A stretch of 64,000 nucleotides of DNA from Pseudomonas karstica (GTDB lineage: Bacteria > Pseudomonadota > Gammaproteobacteria > Pseudomonadales > Pseudomonadaceae), in NCBI RefSeq assembly GCF_009707515.1, contig NZ_WLYI01000004.1:124001-188000 (forward strand), given 5' to 3'. The position numbers and the translations under genes are program-made. Below the pieces are notes generated by a model that was given only the letters and a program-made list of their open reading frames with translations, did no database searches and was not told the origin of the DNA. Positions 1 to 9,008 of this stretch are shown piece by piece (positions within the stretch are counted from its first letter, which is position 1; every line of letters begins with the position of its first letter).

Positions 1-39
1 TGCTTAGCATGGCCTTCATCAGTTTGATGAGGTGCCTCC

Positions 40-1104
40 ATGAACACAGCCCTGACCAACCCCGGCGCGCCGATGAAGGTGCGCGGTATCCAGAAGCGCT
101 TTGGCGCCTTTACCGCCCTGGACAACGTCTCCCTGGACGTCGCCGCCGGCGAATTGGTGTGCCTGCTGGGCCCGTCGGGGTGTGGCAAGACTACCTTGCT
201 GCGTTGCATCGCCGGCCTGGAGCACCAGGACAGCGGCGAGTTGTACCTGGGCAATCGTGATGTTTCCCGGCTGGCACCCCAGGCGCGGGACTACGGCATT
301 CTGTTCCAGTCCTACGCCTTGTTTCCCAACCTCACTGTCGAAGCCAACATCGGCTACGGCCTGGCCGGCAACGACCGCGACGAAGTGCGCCAGCGGGTCG
401 GGCAAATGCTGGAACTGGTGGGCCTGAGCGGTAGCGAAAAAAAATACCCCAGCCAGCTTTCCGGCGGCCAGCAGCAACGGGTCGCCCTGGCACGTGCCCT
501 GGCGCCGGCACCTTCACTGTTGTTGCTGGACGAACCGATGTCTGCCCTCGACGCCCGGGTTCGCGAGCACCTGTGTACTGAGTTGCGCCAACTGCAACGG
601 CGCCTGGGTATCACCACCTTGATGGTCACTCACAACCAGGACGAGGCCATGTTGATGGCTGACCGCATTGCCGTGATGAACAACGGCAAGGTCGAGCAGT
701 ACGCCACGCCTCAGGAAATCTATGATCGCCCGGCGACACCGTTCGTTGCCGAGTTTGTCGGCCAAGGCAATTGGTTGCCCTTCAGCCGCAACAGTGAAAG
801 CCACGCCCAGGTCGGCGGAATGAGCCTGCGCCTGGCCGATGACTGTGGCAAGGCGGCGTCGGGGCGTCTGTTTTGTCGTCCGGAAGCGATCAGCGTCAAC
901 CCGCCGGTGCATGAAGAAAACCTGTTCCGGGCCAAAGTCCGCGAAATTACCTTCCTTGGCAATCGCTGCCGCATGAGCTTCGAGCTGGACCAGTTGCCCG
1001 GCCATCCGCTGCTGGCCGAACTGACGCCGGAAGCCATGCCACGGCTGGGCGCCCAGGACATCTGGGTCGCGCTGCCGCCCCGCAGCCTGCAGGTGTTTGC
1101 CTGA
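40..1104 (+). CDS. phnT2: 2-aminoethylphosphonate-type ABC transporter ATPase
   Basis: ATP-hydrolysing subunit of an ABC importer, 354 aa, acting at the cytoplasmic face of the inner membrane. Visible motifs are Walker A (GPSGCGKTT, near residue 45), signature LSGGQQQR, Walker B (LLLLDEPMSALD) and the H-loop (MVTHNQDEA). The C-terminal 110 residues form a TOBE-like extension, as in ferric/spermidine-type importers. It is followed one base later by the fused permease, then the binding protein and two phosphonate-catabolism enzymes, which is the context of the PhnS2-T2-U2 (AepXVW-like) family; substrate assignment rests on that context. A weak Shine-Dalgarno (GAGG at about 29-32) precedes the ATG. 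The operon may begin left of the window. Confidence 0.85.
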   Translation: MNTALTNPGAPMKVRGIQKRFGAFTALDNVSLDVAAGELVCLLGPSGCGKTTLLRCIAGLEHQDSGELYLGNRDVSRLAPQARDYGILFQSYALFPNLTVEANIGYGLAGNDRDEVRQRVGQMLELVGLSGSEKKYPSQLSGGQQQRVALARALAPAPSLLLLDEPMSALDARVREHLCTELRQLQRRLGITTLMVTHNQDEAMLMADRIAVMNNGKVEQYATPQEIYDRPATPFVAEFVGQGNWLPFSRNSESHAQVGGMSLRLADDCGKAASGRLFCRPEAISVNPPVHEENLFRAKVREITFLGNRCRMSFELDQLPGHPLLAELTPEAMPRLGAQDIWVALPPRSLQVFA

Positions 1105-1105
1105 T

Positions 1106-2830
1106 ATGGCCGCTGACATGACGCTGCCAATACCCGATAAACAGACTCGCCAGGCCTCCCGTGCCGAACTCGGCGACAGCCTTTTCGTGGTTGGCGGCAA
1201 GCTGTTGTGGTTGTGCCTGCTGGGTATCGCGGTATTGCTACCGCTATTGGCCATCTTCTGGCGAGGCTTCAGCTCCGAAGCGGGGCAAGGTGGTGGCCTG
1301 GTGGCCGCCAGGGAAATGGTAACCAGCGATAATTTCCATTGGTTGCTGGGCAATAGTCTTAAGGTGTCTCTCAGTGTTGCCGCTATCGTCGTACCGCTGG
1401 CTTACCTGTTTGCCTACGCCTTGCAACGCACGTTGATTCCCGGCAAGGCCATTTGGCGTGGGATGTCGCTGCTGCCGTTGATGGCGCCCTCAATGCTGCC
1501 GGGCATTGCCCTGGTTTACCTGTTCGGCAATCAGGGCATGCTGCGTGGCTTGCTGTCGGACAACATCTATGGCTTCTGGGGGATTGTCCTCGGTGAAGTG
1601 ATCTACACCTTCCCCCATGCGCTGATGATTCTGTTATCGGCGCTGTCCCTGGCGGATGCCCGGTTGTTCGACGCGGCCTCAAGCATGGGCGCCAGCCCTG
1701 CCCGGGCCTTTCGCAGCATCACCTGGCCGGCTACTCGCCAAGCTGTATTCGCTGCGTTCTGCCTGGTGTTCACCCTGACCATTACCGACTTCGGCGTACC
1801 CGTGGTGGTTGGTGGTGATTACCAAGTGTTGGCCCTGGAAGCCTACAAGGCGGTGGTTGGCCAACAGCAATTTGGCCGAGGCGCCTTGATTGGCATGGTC
1901 TTGCTGCTGCCGGCGCTGTTCAGCTTTGGTGTTGATGCCTGGCTGCGCCGCCGACATGGCGACTCCATGAGTGGCCGCGCCCAAGTGTTCACGCCTGCGC
2001 CATCGCGGCTGCGCGATGGTTGCTACCTGGCCATTGTCTTGCTGATCTGTGCGGTGCTGTTGCTGGTGTTTGGCATGGCCATCTACTCATCGGTGGTGAA
2101 GTTCTGGCCCTACAACCTGTCGCTGTCGCTGAACCACTATCAGTTCAACGACACGGCGGGCGGTGGCTGGCTGGCCTATCGCAACAGCTTGAGCATGGCC
2201 TTGTGCACGGCGTTGATCGGCAGTGTGCTGATCTTTACCGGTGCCTACCTGATGGAAAAAACCAAGGGGCAACGCGGCCTGAACCTGGCGCTGCGAATGC
2301 TCAGTTTCGTACCGATGGCGGTACCTGGCTTGGTACTGGGCCTGGGCTATGTGTTCTTTTTCAACCTCAACGGCAACCCGTTGCATGTGTTGTACGGGAC
2401 CATGACTCTGCTGGTGGTGTGCACCATTGCGCACTATTTGACCACCGCGCAGATGACTGCCACTACAGCCCTGCGCCAGTTGGACGCTGAATTCGAAGCC
2501 GCCGCGCTGTCCCTCAAGGCGCCGTTGTACCGCCACTACTTGCGGGTCACCGTGCCGATTTGCCTGCCGGCGCTGCTGGACATCGTGCGCTACCTGTTCG
2601 TCTCGGCGATGACCACTGTCTCGGCAGCGATCTTCCTCTATAGCCCCGACACCATCCTTGCGGCAGTGGCGGTGCTGAATATGGACGATGCCGGCAATGT
2701 CGGCGGCGCGGCGGCCATGTCGACCCTGATTCTGTTCACCTCGGCGGGCGTGTCTTTGCTGCTGGCGTGGGCCTCACGCGGCTTGTTGCGCCGCTCTCAG
2801 GCCTGGCGCCAAACCGCGCCCGGCCAATAA
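1106..2830 (+). CDS. phnU2: 2-aminoethylphosphonate-type ABC transporter permease (fused)
   Basis: Inner-membrane permease of 574 aa in which two six-helix transmembrane domains are fused, as in FbpB-like and PhnU2 permeases. Each half carries an EAA-type coupling loop for the ATPase: DAASSMGASPARAF around residue 190 and EAAALSLKAPLYRH around residue 460. The ATG at 1106 is chosen because it lies one base after the ATPase stop; a TTG at 1097 would extend it by three residues and overlap that gene. Translation is probably coupled. It forms one importer with the genes on both sides. The family assignment is firm; the substrate is inferred from the downstream phosphonate enzymes. Confidence 0.85.
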   Translation: MAADMTLPIPDKQTRQASRAELGDSLFVVGGKLLWLCLLGIAVLLPLLAIFWRGFSSEAGQGGGLVAAREMVTSDNFHWLLGNSLKVSLSVAAIVVPLAYLFAYALQRTLIPGKAIWRGMSLLPLMAPSMLPGIALVYLFGNQGMLRGLLSDNIYGFWGIVLGEVIYTFPHALMILLSALSLADARLFDAASSMGASPARAFRSITWPATRQAVFAAFCLVFTLTITDFGVPVVVGGDYQVLALEAYKAVVGQQQFGRGALIGMVLLLPALFSFGVDAWLRRRHGDSMSGRAQVFTPAPSRLRDGCYLAIVLLICAVLLLVFGMAIYSSVVKFWPYNLSLSLNHYQFNDTAGGGWLAYRNSLSMALCTALIGSVLIFTGAYLMEKTKGQRGLNLALRMLSFVPMAVPGLVLGLGYVFFFNLNGNPLHVLYGTMTLLVVCTIAHYLTTAQMTATTALRQLDAEFEAAALSLKAPLYRHYLRVTVPICLPALLDIVRYLFVSAMTTVSAAIFLYSPDTILAAVAVLNMDDAGNVGGAAAMSTLILFTSAGVSLLLAWASRGLLRRSQAWRQTAPGQ

Positions 2831-2855
2831 ATCATCCATAGTAAGGAGGTGCACC

Positions 2856-3872
2856 ATGTTCAAGCCCCTGGCGCTGGCCGCTGCTGTGCTCACTGCGTTC
2901 AGCCTGAATGCAGTTGCCGCTAAAACCGAGTTGACTGTTTACACGGCCCTCGAAGCCGAGCAATTGAAGACTTACAAGCAGGCCTTCGAAAAGGCCAACC
3001 CGGACGTGGAAATCAAATGGGTGCGTGATTCCACCGGGATCATCACCGCCAAGCTTTTGGCCGAGAAAGCCCGCCCGCAAGCCGATGCCGTCTGGGGTCT
3101 GGCCGCTTCCAGCCTGGCGATCCTCGACCAGCAAGGCATGCTGCAAACCTACGCTCCGAAAGACCTGGGCAAGATCGGCGTGAATTACCGCGACGCTGCC
3201 AACCCACCCGCCTGGGTTGGCATGGACGTTTGGGCCGCGACTATCTGCTTCAACACCATTGAGGCCGAAAAGCAGGGCCTGAGCAAGCCGGTAAGCTGGC
3301 AAGACCTGACCAAACCTGAATACAAGGGCAAGATCGTCATGCCGAACCCGGCGTCGTCTGGCACCGGTTTTCTCGATGTCAGCGCCTGGTTGCAGACCTT
3401 CGGCGAGAAGCAGGGCTGGCAGTACATGGACGACCTGCACCAGAACATCGGCCAGTACGTTCATTCCGGCTCCAAGCCGTGCAAGCTGGCAGCATCCGGT
3501 GAATTCCCGATCGGCATTTCCTTTGAATACCCAGCCGTGCAGCTCAAACGCCAGGGTGCGCCGCTGGATATCGTCCTGCCTAAAGAAGGCCTGGGCTGGG
3601 ACATCGAAGCCACCGCCGTGATCAAGGGCACCGCCCACGAGGAGGCGGCAAAGAAACTGGCCGACTTCTCCGCAAGCCCCGCCGCGATGGAACTCTACAA
3701 GGAAAACTTTGCTGTCCTGGCACAGCCAGGCATCGCCAAGCCGCAGACTGAACTGCCGGCCGACTACGAGCAACGGCTGATCAAGAACGACTTCGCCTGG
3801 GCATCGAAAAACCGCGACAGCATCCTGACTGAATGGCGCAAGCGCTATGACGGCAAGTCGGAAAAACAGTAA
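2856..3872 (+). CDS. phnS2: 2-aminoethylphosphonate-type ABC transporter periplasmic binding protein
   Basis: Periplasmic solute-binding protein of 338 aa. It opens with a clear Sec signal peptide (MFKPLALAAAVLTAF, cleavage likely after NAVAA near residue 22). The mature protein begins with the TELTVYTALEAEQ strand typical of iron/phosphonate-type family 1 binding proteins. An AAGGAGG Shine-Dalgarno sits about 7 bases before the ATG, stronger than that of the transporter genes upstream, as expected for a binding protein made in excess. It is 25 bp behind the permease and belongs to the same importer. The family recalls PhnS2/AepX; ligand specificity is inferred from context. Confidence 0.85.
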   Translation: MFKPLALAAAVLTAFSLNAVAAKTELTVYTALEAEQLKTYKQAFEKANPDVEIKWVRDSTGIITAKLLAEKARPQADAVWGLAASSLAILDQQGMLQTYAPKDLGKIGVNYRDAANPPAWVGMDVWAATICFNTIEAEKQGLSKPVSWQDLTKPEYKGKIVMPNPASSGTGFLDVSAWLQTFGEKQGWQYMDDLHQNIGQYVHSGSKPCKLAASGEFPIGISFEYPAVQLKRQGAPLDIVLPKEGLGWDIEATAVIKGTAHEEAAKKLADFSASPAAMELYKENFAVLAQPGIAKPQTELPADYEQRLIKNDFAWASKNRDSILTEWRKRYDGKSEKQ

Positions 3873-3900
3873 CCCCCGAGCGTGGGAACGAGAGGTATGA

Positions 3901-5037
3901 GTGAATAACCACAGCGACTTACTGATCATCGGCGCCGGTATCCTTGGCCTGTCCCACGCCTACGCCGCAGCCAAGCGTGGCCTCAAGGTCAAAGTGTTCG
4001 AGCGCAGTTCTACACCTTTGGGCGCCTCGGTGCGCAACTTTGGCCAGGCCCTGGTTACCGGCCAGCCGCCTGGAACCATGCTCGAGCTGGCCCGTGAAAG
4101 CCGCGATATCTGGGCTCAATGGGCCCAGCTTGCGGGCTTGCAACTCAAGCGTGATGGCTCCTATCTGTTCGCCCGCAACGAAGCGGAAGAGCACCTGCTA
4201 GAAGCCTTTTGTGCCGGCCGTGCGCAGGAGCACGGTTATCACGTCGAGTTGCTACAGGGCGCGGCAATGAACGACCTGTACGGCGGCCAATTCCGCCATC
4301 ATCGTGCTGCGCTCCACGGCCTGGACGATCAACAGGTGTATTCCCGCGAGGCCATCCCGGCACTGATCAGCTACTTGAGCCGGGAGCTCAAGGTGGAGTT
4401 TCACTTTTCCACTCTGGTGTGGGACATCGAACCAGGCCAATTGCACAGCACGGCCGGGCGCTTTCGTGGCGAGCAGATCATTGTCTGTTCCGGTCACGAC
4501 TACCAAACATTGTTGTCCGAGCACATTGGCCGATTGAATCCGCAGATCTGCCACCTGCAAATGCTCCGCGCACGCTCTGAAGTGGATTTGAACCTGCAGC
4601 ACGCGCTGCTGACAGGCTTGAGTTGCGTGCACTACGGCGCCTTTGCCGATTTGCCGGAGGCGGCGCTGGTGCAGGCGCAAATCCTGCGGGACGCGCCGCA
4701 CCTGCACGCAAACGGCATCCACTTGTTGATCAGCCCCACGCCTTATGGCGAGTTGATCATCGGTGATTCCCATCACTACGGCAGCGATCCTTCACCCTTC
4801 AACGACGAGCAGGTGGACAATTGGATGATCGAGCTGGCCGAACAGACCCTGGGTTGTAAGATACAAGTGCTGGAGCGTTGGCAGGGTGTCTACGGTTCCC
4901 GGGGGCCGGGGCCGTTTTCTTTCCTGAGGGCCGCGCCCGGGGTGAGCGTGGCGTTGATGCACACGGGCGTGGGCATGAGCGTCGGGCCGGCGATGGCAGA
5001 GCAAAATATCACGGCGTTGTGGGGAGAGGCTGCATGA
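3901..5037 (+). CDS. FAD-dependent oxidoreductase of phosphonate operons (HpnW/TIGR03364 type)
   Basis: DAO-type flavoprotein of 378 aa. The N-terminal dinucleotide-binding fold is plain (IIGAGILGLSHAYAAAKRG with the GxGxxG motif near residues 10-15), and the C-terminal end GVGMSVGPAMAEQ closes the FAD site. Members of this family recur beside PhnZ-like HD proteins and aminoethylphosphonate importers and are thought to oxidise AEP or N-methylated AEP to phosphonoacetaldehyde; this is family knowledge, not shown here. GTG at 3901 is the best start, with AGAGG 5 bases upstream; the ATG at 3897 is closed after three codons. The stop overlaps the next start (ATGA at 5034). Confidence 0.75.
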   Translation: MNNHSDLLIIGAGILGLSHAYAAAKRGLKVKVFERSSTPLGASVRNFGQALVTGQPPGTMLELARESRDIWAQWAQLAGLQLKRDGSYLFARNEAEEHLLEAFCAGRAQEHGYHVELLQGAAMNDLYGGQFRHHRAALHGLDDQQVYSREAIPALISYLSRELKVEFHFSTLVWDIEPGQLHSTAGRFRGEQIIVCSGHDYQTLLSEHIGRLNPQICHLQMLRARSEVDLNLQHALLTGLSCVHYGAFADLPEAALVQAQILRDAPHLHANGIHLLISPTPYGELIIGDSHHYGSDPSPFNDEQVDNWMIELAEQTLGCKIQVLERWQGVYGSRGPGPFSFLRAAPGVSVALMHTGVGMSVGPAMAEQNITALWGEAA

Positions 5038-5606
5038 ATCCTGATCAGGTCATTGCGCAAGTGTTCGGTTTATACGAACAGCAGGGTGGTGCCGATTACA
5101 TTGGTGAACCGGTGTCGCAGATCGAGCACATGTCCCAGGCCGCGCAGCTTGCGATGGCTGAAGGCTTCGATGACGAGGTGGTACTGGCGGCGTTCTTTCA
5201 CGATATCGGGCATCTGTGCGGCCAGGGCGAGGAGAGCATGGGCGGCTACGGTGTGGTCAGCCATGAACGGCTGGGGGCGGACTATTTACGCCGTGCGGGT
5301 TTCAGCGAGCGCATGGCCAAACTGGTGGAATACCACGTGCAAGCCAAGCGTTACCTGACCTTCAGCCAGCCGGACTATTACGCCCGCTTGAGTGAAGCCA
5401 GTCGTCGTACCCTGGGTTATCAGGGTGGGGTCATGACGGCAGAAGAGGCACGGGCTTTCGAGCAGGACCCGTTGTGTGACATCAGCCTGCGCATGCGCTA
5501 TTGGGATGAACAGGCCAAGGAAATGCAGGTGCCGGTGCTGGATCTTGACGTGTTGAAGGTCAAGGCCCGGCAGTTACTGGCAGCTCAGGTTTCGTCCAGG
5601 CGCTGA
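5034..5606 (+). CDS. PhnZ-like HD-domain diiron oxygenase of phosphonate catabolism
   Basis: HD-superfamily protein of 190 aa matching the 'phosphonate degradation operons associated HDIG' family. The metal-ligand pattern is intact: His32, His56-Asp57, His60, His77, His101 and a C-terminal Asp158. Tyr22 and Glu25 (Y-x-x-E) match the Tyr/Glu pair that in PhnZ gates the iron site and binds the substrate amine. PhnZ splits 1-hydroxy-2-aminoethylphosphonate into glycine and phosphate using O2. The start was chosen by the ATGA overlap with the flavoenzyme, which argues for coupled translation. Its last 22 bases overlap the convergent GTPase gene. No PhnY-type hydroxylase to supply its substrate is visible in the window. 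Confidence 0.8.
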   Translation: MNPDQVIAQVFGLYEQQGGADYIGEPVSQIEHMSQAAQLAMAEGFDDEVVLAAFFHDIGHLCGQGEESMGGYGVVSHERLGADYLRRAGFSERMAKLVEYHVQAKRYLTFSQPDYYARLSEASRRTLGYQGGVMTAEEARAFEQDPLCDISLRMRYWDEQAKEMQVPVLDLDVLKVKARQLLAAQVSSRR

Positions 5607-6952
5607 GCCAAGGCTTCGATCTGCTCCTGACGCTCGGCCTGGCTCAGTTTGGCGTGGGGGTTGAGGGACGACCATTGCGGATGGGCGCGGGCTTTGTGTA
5701 GCGCCTCTGGCAGCTTGCCTTCGCGCCAGGTCTTGTCCTGGGGAGTCTCGACCTTGATGCTGTGCATCGCCGCGTGGCCGCGCAGGTTCAGGGCCTTGAG
5801 CAACTGGCGTTGGCGCAGGGCGAGCAGGCGCAGCACGCTGTCGTCCACGGTCAATTCGCGTTGGCCCTTGATCTTGCCCAGCAGACGGCTGCCGTAGCTG
5901 CGCGCGGTTTGCAGAGCGCCACCGGCAATTGCGCCAGCCAGGGCGGCGGCGCCTAGGGTCAACCCACCCACTAACAAGTCCACGCCGGCACCCGCGGCCG
6001 CGCCTGCGGCGATCCCGCCACCGACGCGCACACCGAGTTGCTTGAGGGTTTCGGGGTTGAACAAGTCATCGCCCCAGCGCCCGTCCATCAACGGCAAATC
6101 ACTGGCGGCGGCGTCTTGCGGACGGAAGCCGAACAACTTGAGCAGGGCTTCCACACAGCTCTGTTCGCGCTGGCGTACGGCTTTGCGCAAATCGCTGATG
6201 GCTTGCTGTTCATCCTCGGTGAGCACATTGCGGCGGCAGGCAGCGCAGTCGACCAGCAGCTCGGCGATCAATCGCGCGGCGCTTTGCTGGCGGGCTTGGC
6301 GTTGGTCTTCCTGGTCAAGGATCAAGCGTTCCAGCTGGGGCCGCGCGTTTTCCAGCAGCAGGGCGAGGCTTTCATAGAGCCGGCGCTCGCCGTCTTCCGG
6401 TGGCGCCACGCTGTCGAAGCGCACCAGGGCATGCAGGCCAAGACGGGCCAGGGCCTCGCGCCAGTCCGGCTCGCGGTGGTCACTGCTGCTGACAAAGTTG
6501 AGCACTGGCAGCAACGGCTTGCCGCAACTGGCCAGTACTTGCAGTTCGTCGCGATACTTGGCCAGCACCGGTTCACGAGCGTCGATCACGTAGAGGCCGG
6601 CATCCGAGGCCAGCAACTGGCGCAGCACCTTGGCTTCCTGTTCGAAACGCTGGCGAGCTTCGCTGCCTTCCAGGAAACGCGCGAGTCTTGCCGGGCCGTC
6701 GAGGCGCTCACCGGGACGGTCCAGGCGTTCCAGATAGTCGAGCAGGGTGATAGCGTCTTCCAGGCCAGGGGTGTCGTAGAGCTCCAGCAGGGCTTCGCCG
6801 TCAACTGACAGGCGCGCGCCTTCGACATGTCGGGTGGTGCTGGGGCGATGGGAGACTTCGCCAAAACCGACGTCCCGGGTCAGGGTGCGCAACAGCGAGG
6901 TCTTGCCGACGTTGGTGTGGCCGACCACGGCGAGCTTCAGCGGTTTAGTCAT
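5585..6952 (-). CDS. DUF3482 GTPase
   Basis: Era/HflX-like small GTPase fused to a DUF3482 C-terminal part, 455 aa. The P-loop is GHTNVGKTS (residues 11-19) and switch II is DTPGLE (60-65). The G4 position reads VLNFVSSSD instead of N/TKxD, so guanine recognition may differ from canonical GTPases. Residues around 300-350 form a long Gly/Ala-rich hydrophobic segment able to insert in or lie on a membrane. It overlaps by 8 bases the upstream DUF2868 membrane-protein gene, and the two are a conserved pair, so they probably act as one membrane complex. The cellular role is not known to me. Confidence 0.8.
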   Translation of the reverse strand: MTKPLKLAVVGHTNVGKTSLLRTLTRDVGFGEVSHRPSTTRHVEGARLSVDGEALLELYDTPGLEDAITLLDYLERLDRPGERLDGPARLARFLEGSEARQRFEQEAKVLRQLLASDAGLYVIDAREPVLAKYRDELQVLASCGKPLLPVLNFVSSSDHREPDWREALARLGLHALVRFDSVAPPEDGERRLYESLALLLENARPQLERLILDQEDQRQARQQSAARLIAELLVDCAACRRNVLTEDEQQAISDLRKAVRQREQSCVEALLKLFGFRPQDAAASDLPLMDGRWGDDLFNPETLKQLGVRVGGGIAAGAAAGAGVDLLVGGLTLGAAALAGAIAGGALQTARSYGSRLLGKIKGQRELTVDDSVLRLLALRQRQLLKALNLRGHAAMHSIKVETPQDKTWREGKLPEALHKARAHPQWSSLNPHAKLSQAERQEQIEALAQRLDET

Positions 6953-8324
6953 GACCGGTCTCCAGCCAGTTCAGTGGCGCGTAATCGGCGAACGGCAGTT
7001 CAAGTTGTTGCAAGGCGCTATGCCAATCGCCGAGTCGCTCCGCGTCCAATGTTTGCCCCATCGGCGCTTGCAGCAGCCAGACCCGGGTGGCTGTGGCGCT
7101 GCGGGCCAGTTCAGCAATCAGCGCCAGGCTGCCGCGATCCGGCGAACGGCGTGGGTCGCAGGCGATAGCCAGGCGCGCAGGCGGGAAGCGGGTCAATTGC
7201 TCCAGCAGTTTGTTGCGCGATTCGCGGCTGTCGAGGATACCGGCGTCCTTGACGCTGGCCGGCAGTTTTGGCGGCCAGGGGTGCTGGTCGTCCAGCTCGA
7301 TGGCTACCAGCAACGCGCCGTCGCTTTGCAGCTCGCTGGCGCCGCCCTCAACCCGATGCAGTTGTTCGGGCGCAGCATCGTTGACGCCGAGGCGCTCGCT
7401 GCTGGGCATCAGGTGTTCGCGCAACTGGCTGTAGCCGGGCAGGTTGAGGTCCAGATGCAAGGCGGCACGCCCACGTTTCCAGCGCCACAGGCACAGCAGG
7501 GCGAGGACCAGTCGTGGCAGGATGCCATAGACCAGCAACACCCCCACCAGCCAGGCGGCCCAGGCCTGGCGGGCGCTTTCGATATTCAGTGCCGAGTCGC
7601 CGCTGGTGCGGATCATCAAGGTGGTGGGGACGTCGAAGCCCAGCAAGGCGGGTAGGGCGCCAAGGGCCTGGGTCACGTTGACGAACGTATCGGCGCCCAG
7701 AATGGTGGTTTCCCAGACAAAGCCGTAGCGCCGGGTGGCCAGTAGCGCCAGCAGAATCACCATCGCGCTGAGCAGGGCGAGTAACCACAGGCTGTTGACC
7801 AGGATGCCGACGGCCCAGCGATTGAGTTTTTGGCGTTGCAGCAATAACAGAAGTGCCGGTGCCAGTTGCGCGGCCTTGGCGTCGCGGGCGAGTTTTTCAC
7901 TGAGCCACAACCACAGGCGGCCAAGGCTGGCGCTGTGCTCGCCGGCGAACAGCAGGCCTGAAGCCCAACTCAATAGCAGAATCAGGTTCAGGCCCAGCAG
8001 ACTGCCCAGGGCCCAGAACACATTGACCGGAGTCAGGCCGTTACCCAGCGCCGCAAAGGCCAGGCCGGCACCGCTGACGATGGCAAGCACTGCCAACAGG
8101 ATCAATGCCAGTCGTGCCCCTTGCAACCAGTGGCCCAAGGCGTTGCTCAGGCCATCGCGCTCGGCCAGCCATAGCGCACGGTTTTGAATACGCGTGGGCA
8201 AGTCGCCGCCAGTGCTGCGGGCCAGGCGATTGGCTTCCTGATCCTCCAGGGGGCCCGCGTGTTCTTCACGCAGGCGCACAGTTTCTGTCAGCCAGAGTTT
8301 TTGCAGGGGGTTCAGTGCAGTCAC
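6945..8324 (-). CDS. DUF2868 multi-pass membrane protein
   Basis: Inner-membrane protein of 459 aa, first gene of the two-gene unit with the DUF3482 GTPase. Strongly hydrophobic stretches occur around residues 68-95 (ALILLAVLAIVSGAGLAF), 100-125, 170-195 and 245-270, with a charged cytoplasmic-type C-terminal half. The C-terminal portion contains Asp/His-rich segments such as VAIELDDQHPWPP, resembling no enzyme I recognise. Its start faces folA across a 90-bp divergent intergenic gap, which must hold both promoters. Its function is unknown; partnership with the GTPase is inferred from gene overlap. Confidence 0.75.
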   Translation of the reverse strand: MTALNPLQKLWLTETVRLREEHAGPLEDQEANRLARSTGGDLPTRIQNRALWLAERDGLSNALGHWLQGARLALILLAVLAIVSGAGLAFAALGNGLTPVNVFWALGSLLGLNLILLLSWASGLLFAGEHSASLGRLWLWLSEKLARDAKAAQLAPALLLLLQRQKLNRWAVGILVNSLWLLALLSAMVILLALLATRRYGFVWETTILGADTFVNVTQALGALPALLGFDVPTTLMIRTSGDSALNIESARQAWAAWLVGVLLVYGILPRLVLALLCLWRWKRGRAALHLDLNLPGYSQLREHLMPSSERLGVNDAAPEQLHRVEGGASELQSDGALLVAIELDDQHPWPPKLPASVKDAGILDSRESRNKLLEQLTRFPPARLAIACDPRRSPDRGSLALIAELARSATATRVWLLQAPMGQTLDAERLGDWHSALQQLELPFADYAPLNWLETGHD

Positions 8325-8414
8325 ACGCCGTCCTGTTGATAACGTAGGGTTAGAGCATAACCGCTGGAGCGCAGGTTGGGGTATGCCGAGCGCGGCTCTG
8401 GTATTCTCGTCGCC

Positions 8415-8939
8415 ATGAAAAAATCTCTCCCTTTAAGTCTGATTGCAGCCCTCGGTGAAAACCGTGTGATCGGCGTCGACAACAGCATGCCCTGGCATTT
8501 GCCGGGGGATTTCAAGTATTTCAAGGCCACCACGTTGGGCAAGCCGATCATCATGGGGCGCAAGACCTGGGATTCCCTGGGACGACCGTTGCCGGGTCGC
8601 TTGAATATCGTGGTCAGCCGTCAGGCCGGCCTGGTGCTGGAAGGTGCGGAAGTTTTTCCGTCCCTCGGTGCGGCGGTGGAGCGGGCGCAAGAGTGGGCGA
8701 CTGAGCAGGGCGTCGATGAGCTGATGCTGATTGGTGGTGCACAGTTGTATGCACAAGGCTTGGAGCAGGCGGATCGCCTGTATTTGACGCGGGTCGGGCT
8801 GAGCCCGGAAGGGGATGCGTGGTTTCCGCCGTTTGATGTGAACCAGTGGACGCTGGTGTCGAATGTGGAGAATCCGGCGCAGGGTGACAAGCCGGCGTAC
8901 AACTTCGAGGTTTGGGAAAGAAGCAGCTGTAAGCCATAA
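8415..8939 (+). CDS. folA: dihydrofolate reductase
   Basis: NADPH-dependent reduction of dihydrofolate to tetrahydrofolate, 174 aa, cytoplasmic. Family landmarks are SLIAALGENRVIG at the N-terminus, the substrate loop MPWHLPGDFKYFK with the catalytic acid (Asp in PGD), the cofactor segment IIMGRKTWDSLGRPLPGR and VVSRQ, and GGAQLYAQ near residue 115. ATG 8415 is preferred over an in-frame ATG at 8376 because homologues begin MKKS.. close to the first strand. The last codons (SSCKP) are written by an AAGCTGCAAG-type low-complexity repeat that continues past the stop. Two repeat hairpins follow and may end transcription. Confidence 0.95.
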   Translation: MKKSLPLSLIAALGENRVIGVDNSMPWHLPGDFKYFKATTLGKPIIMGRKTWDSLGRPLPGRLNIVVSRQAGLVLEGAEVFPSLGAAVERAQEWATEQGVDELMLIGGAQLYAQGLEQADRLYLTRVGLSPEGDAWFPPFDVNQWTLVSNVENPAQGDKPAYNFEVWERSSCKP

Positions 8940-8961
8940 GCTGCAAGTAAGCGCTGGATAA

Positions 8962-8992
8962 GATCGTTCCCATGTTCCGCGTGGGAACGATC
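8962..8992. repeat. GATCGTTCCC-type intergenic palindrome, copy 1
   Basis: Near-perfect inverted repeat (GATCGTTCCCA ... TGGGAACGATC) with a 9-base loop. It sits between the convergent folA and cystine-transporter genes, so it can fold in both transcripts and may work as a bidirectional terminator or mRNA-end stabiliser. Related copies are at 9009, 32411, 40070 and 48931. Confidence 0.75.
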
Positions 8993-9008
8993 AGGCCCGC
9001 AAGCTATG

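Noticed and set aside
1097..1105. TTG start for the fused permease
   Set aside because: It would overlap the ATPase gene by 8 bases and add three residues; the ATG at 1106 directly follows the stop.
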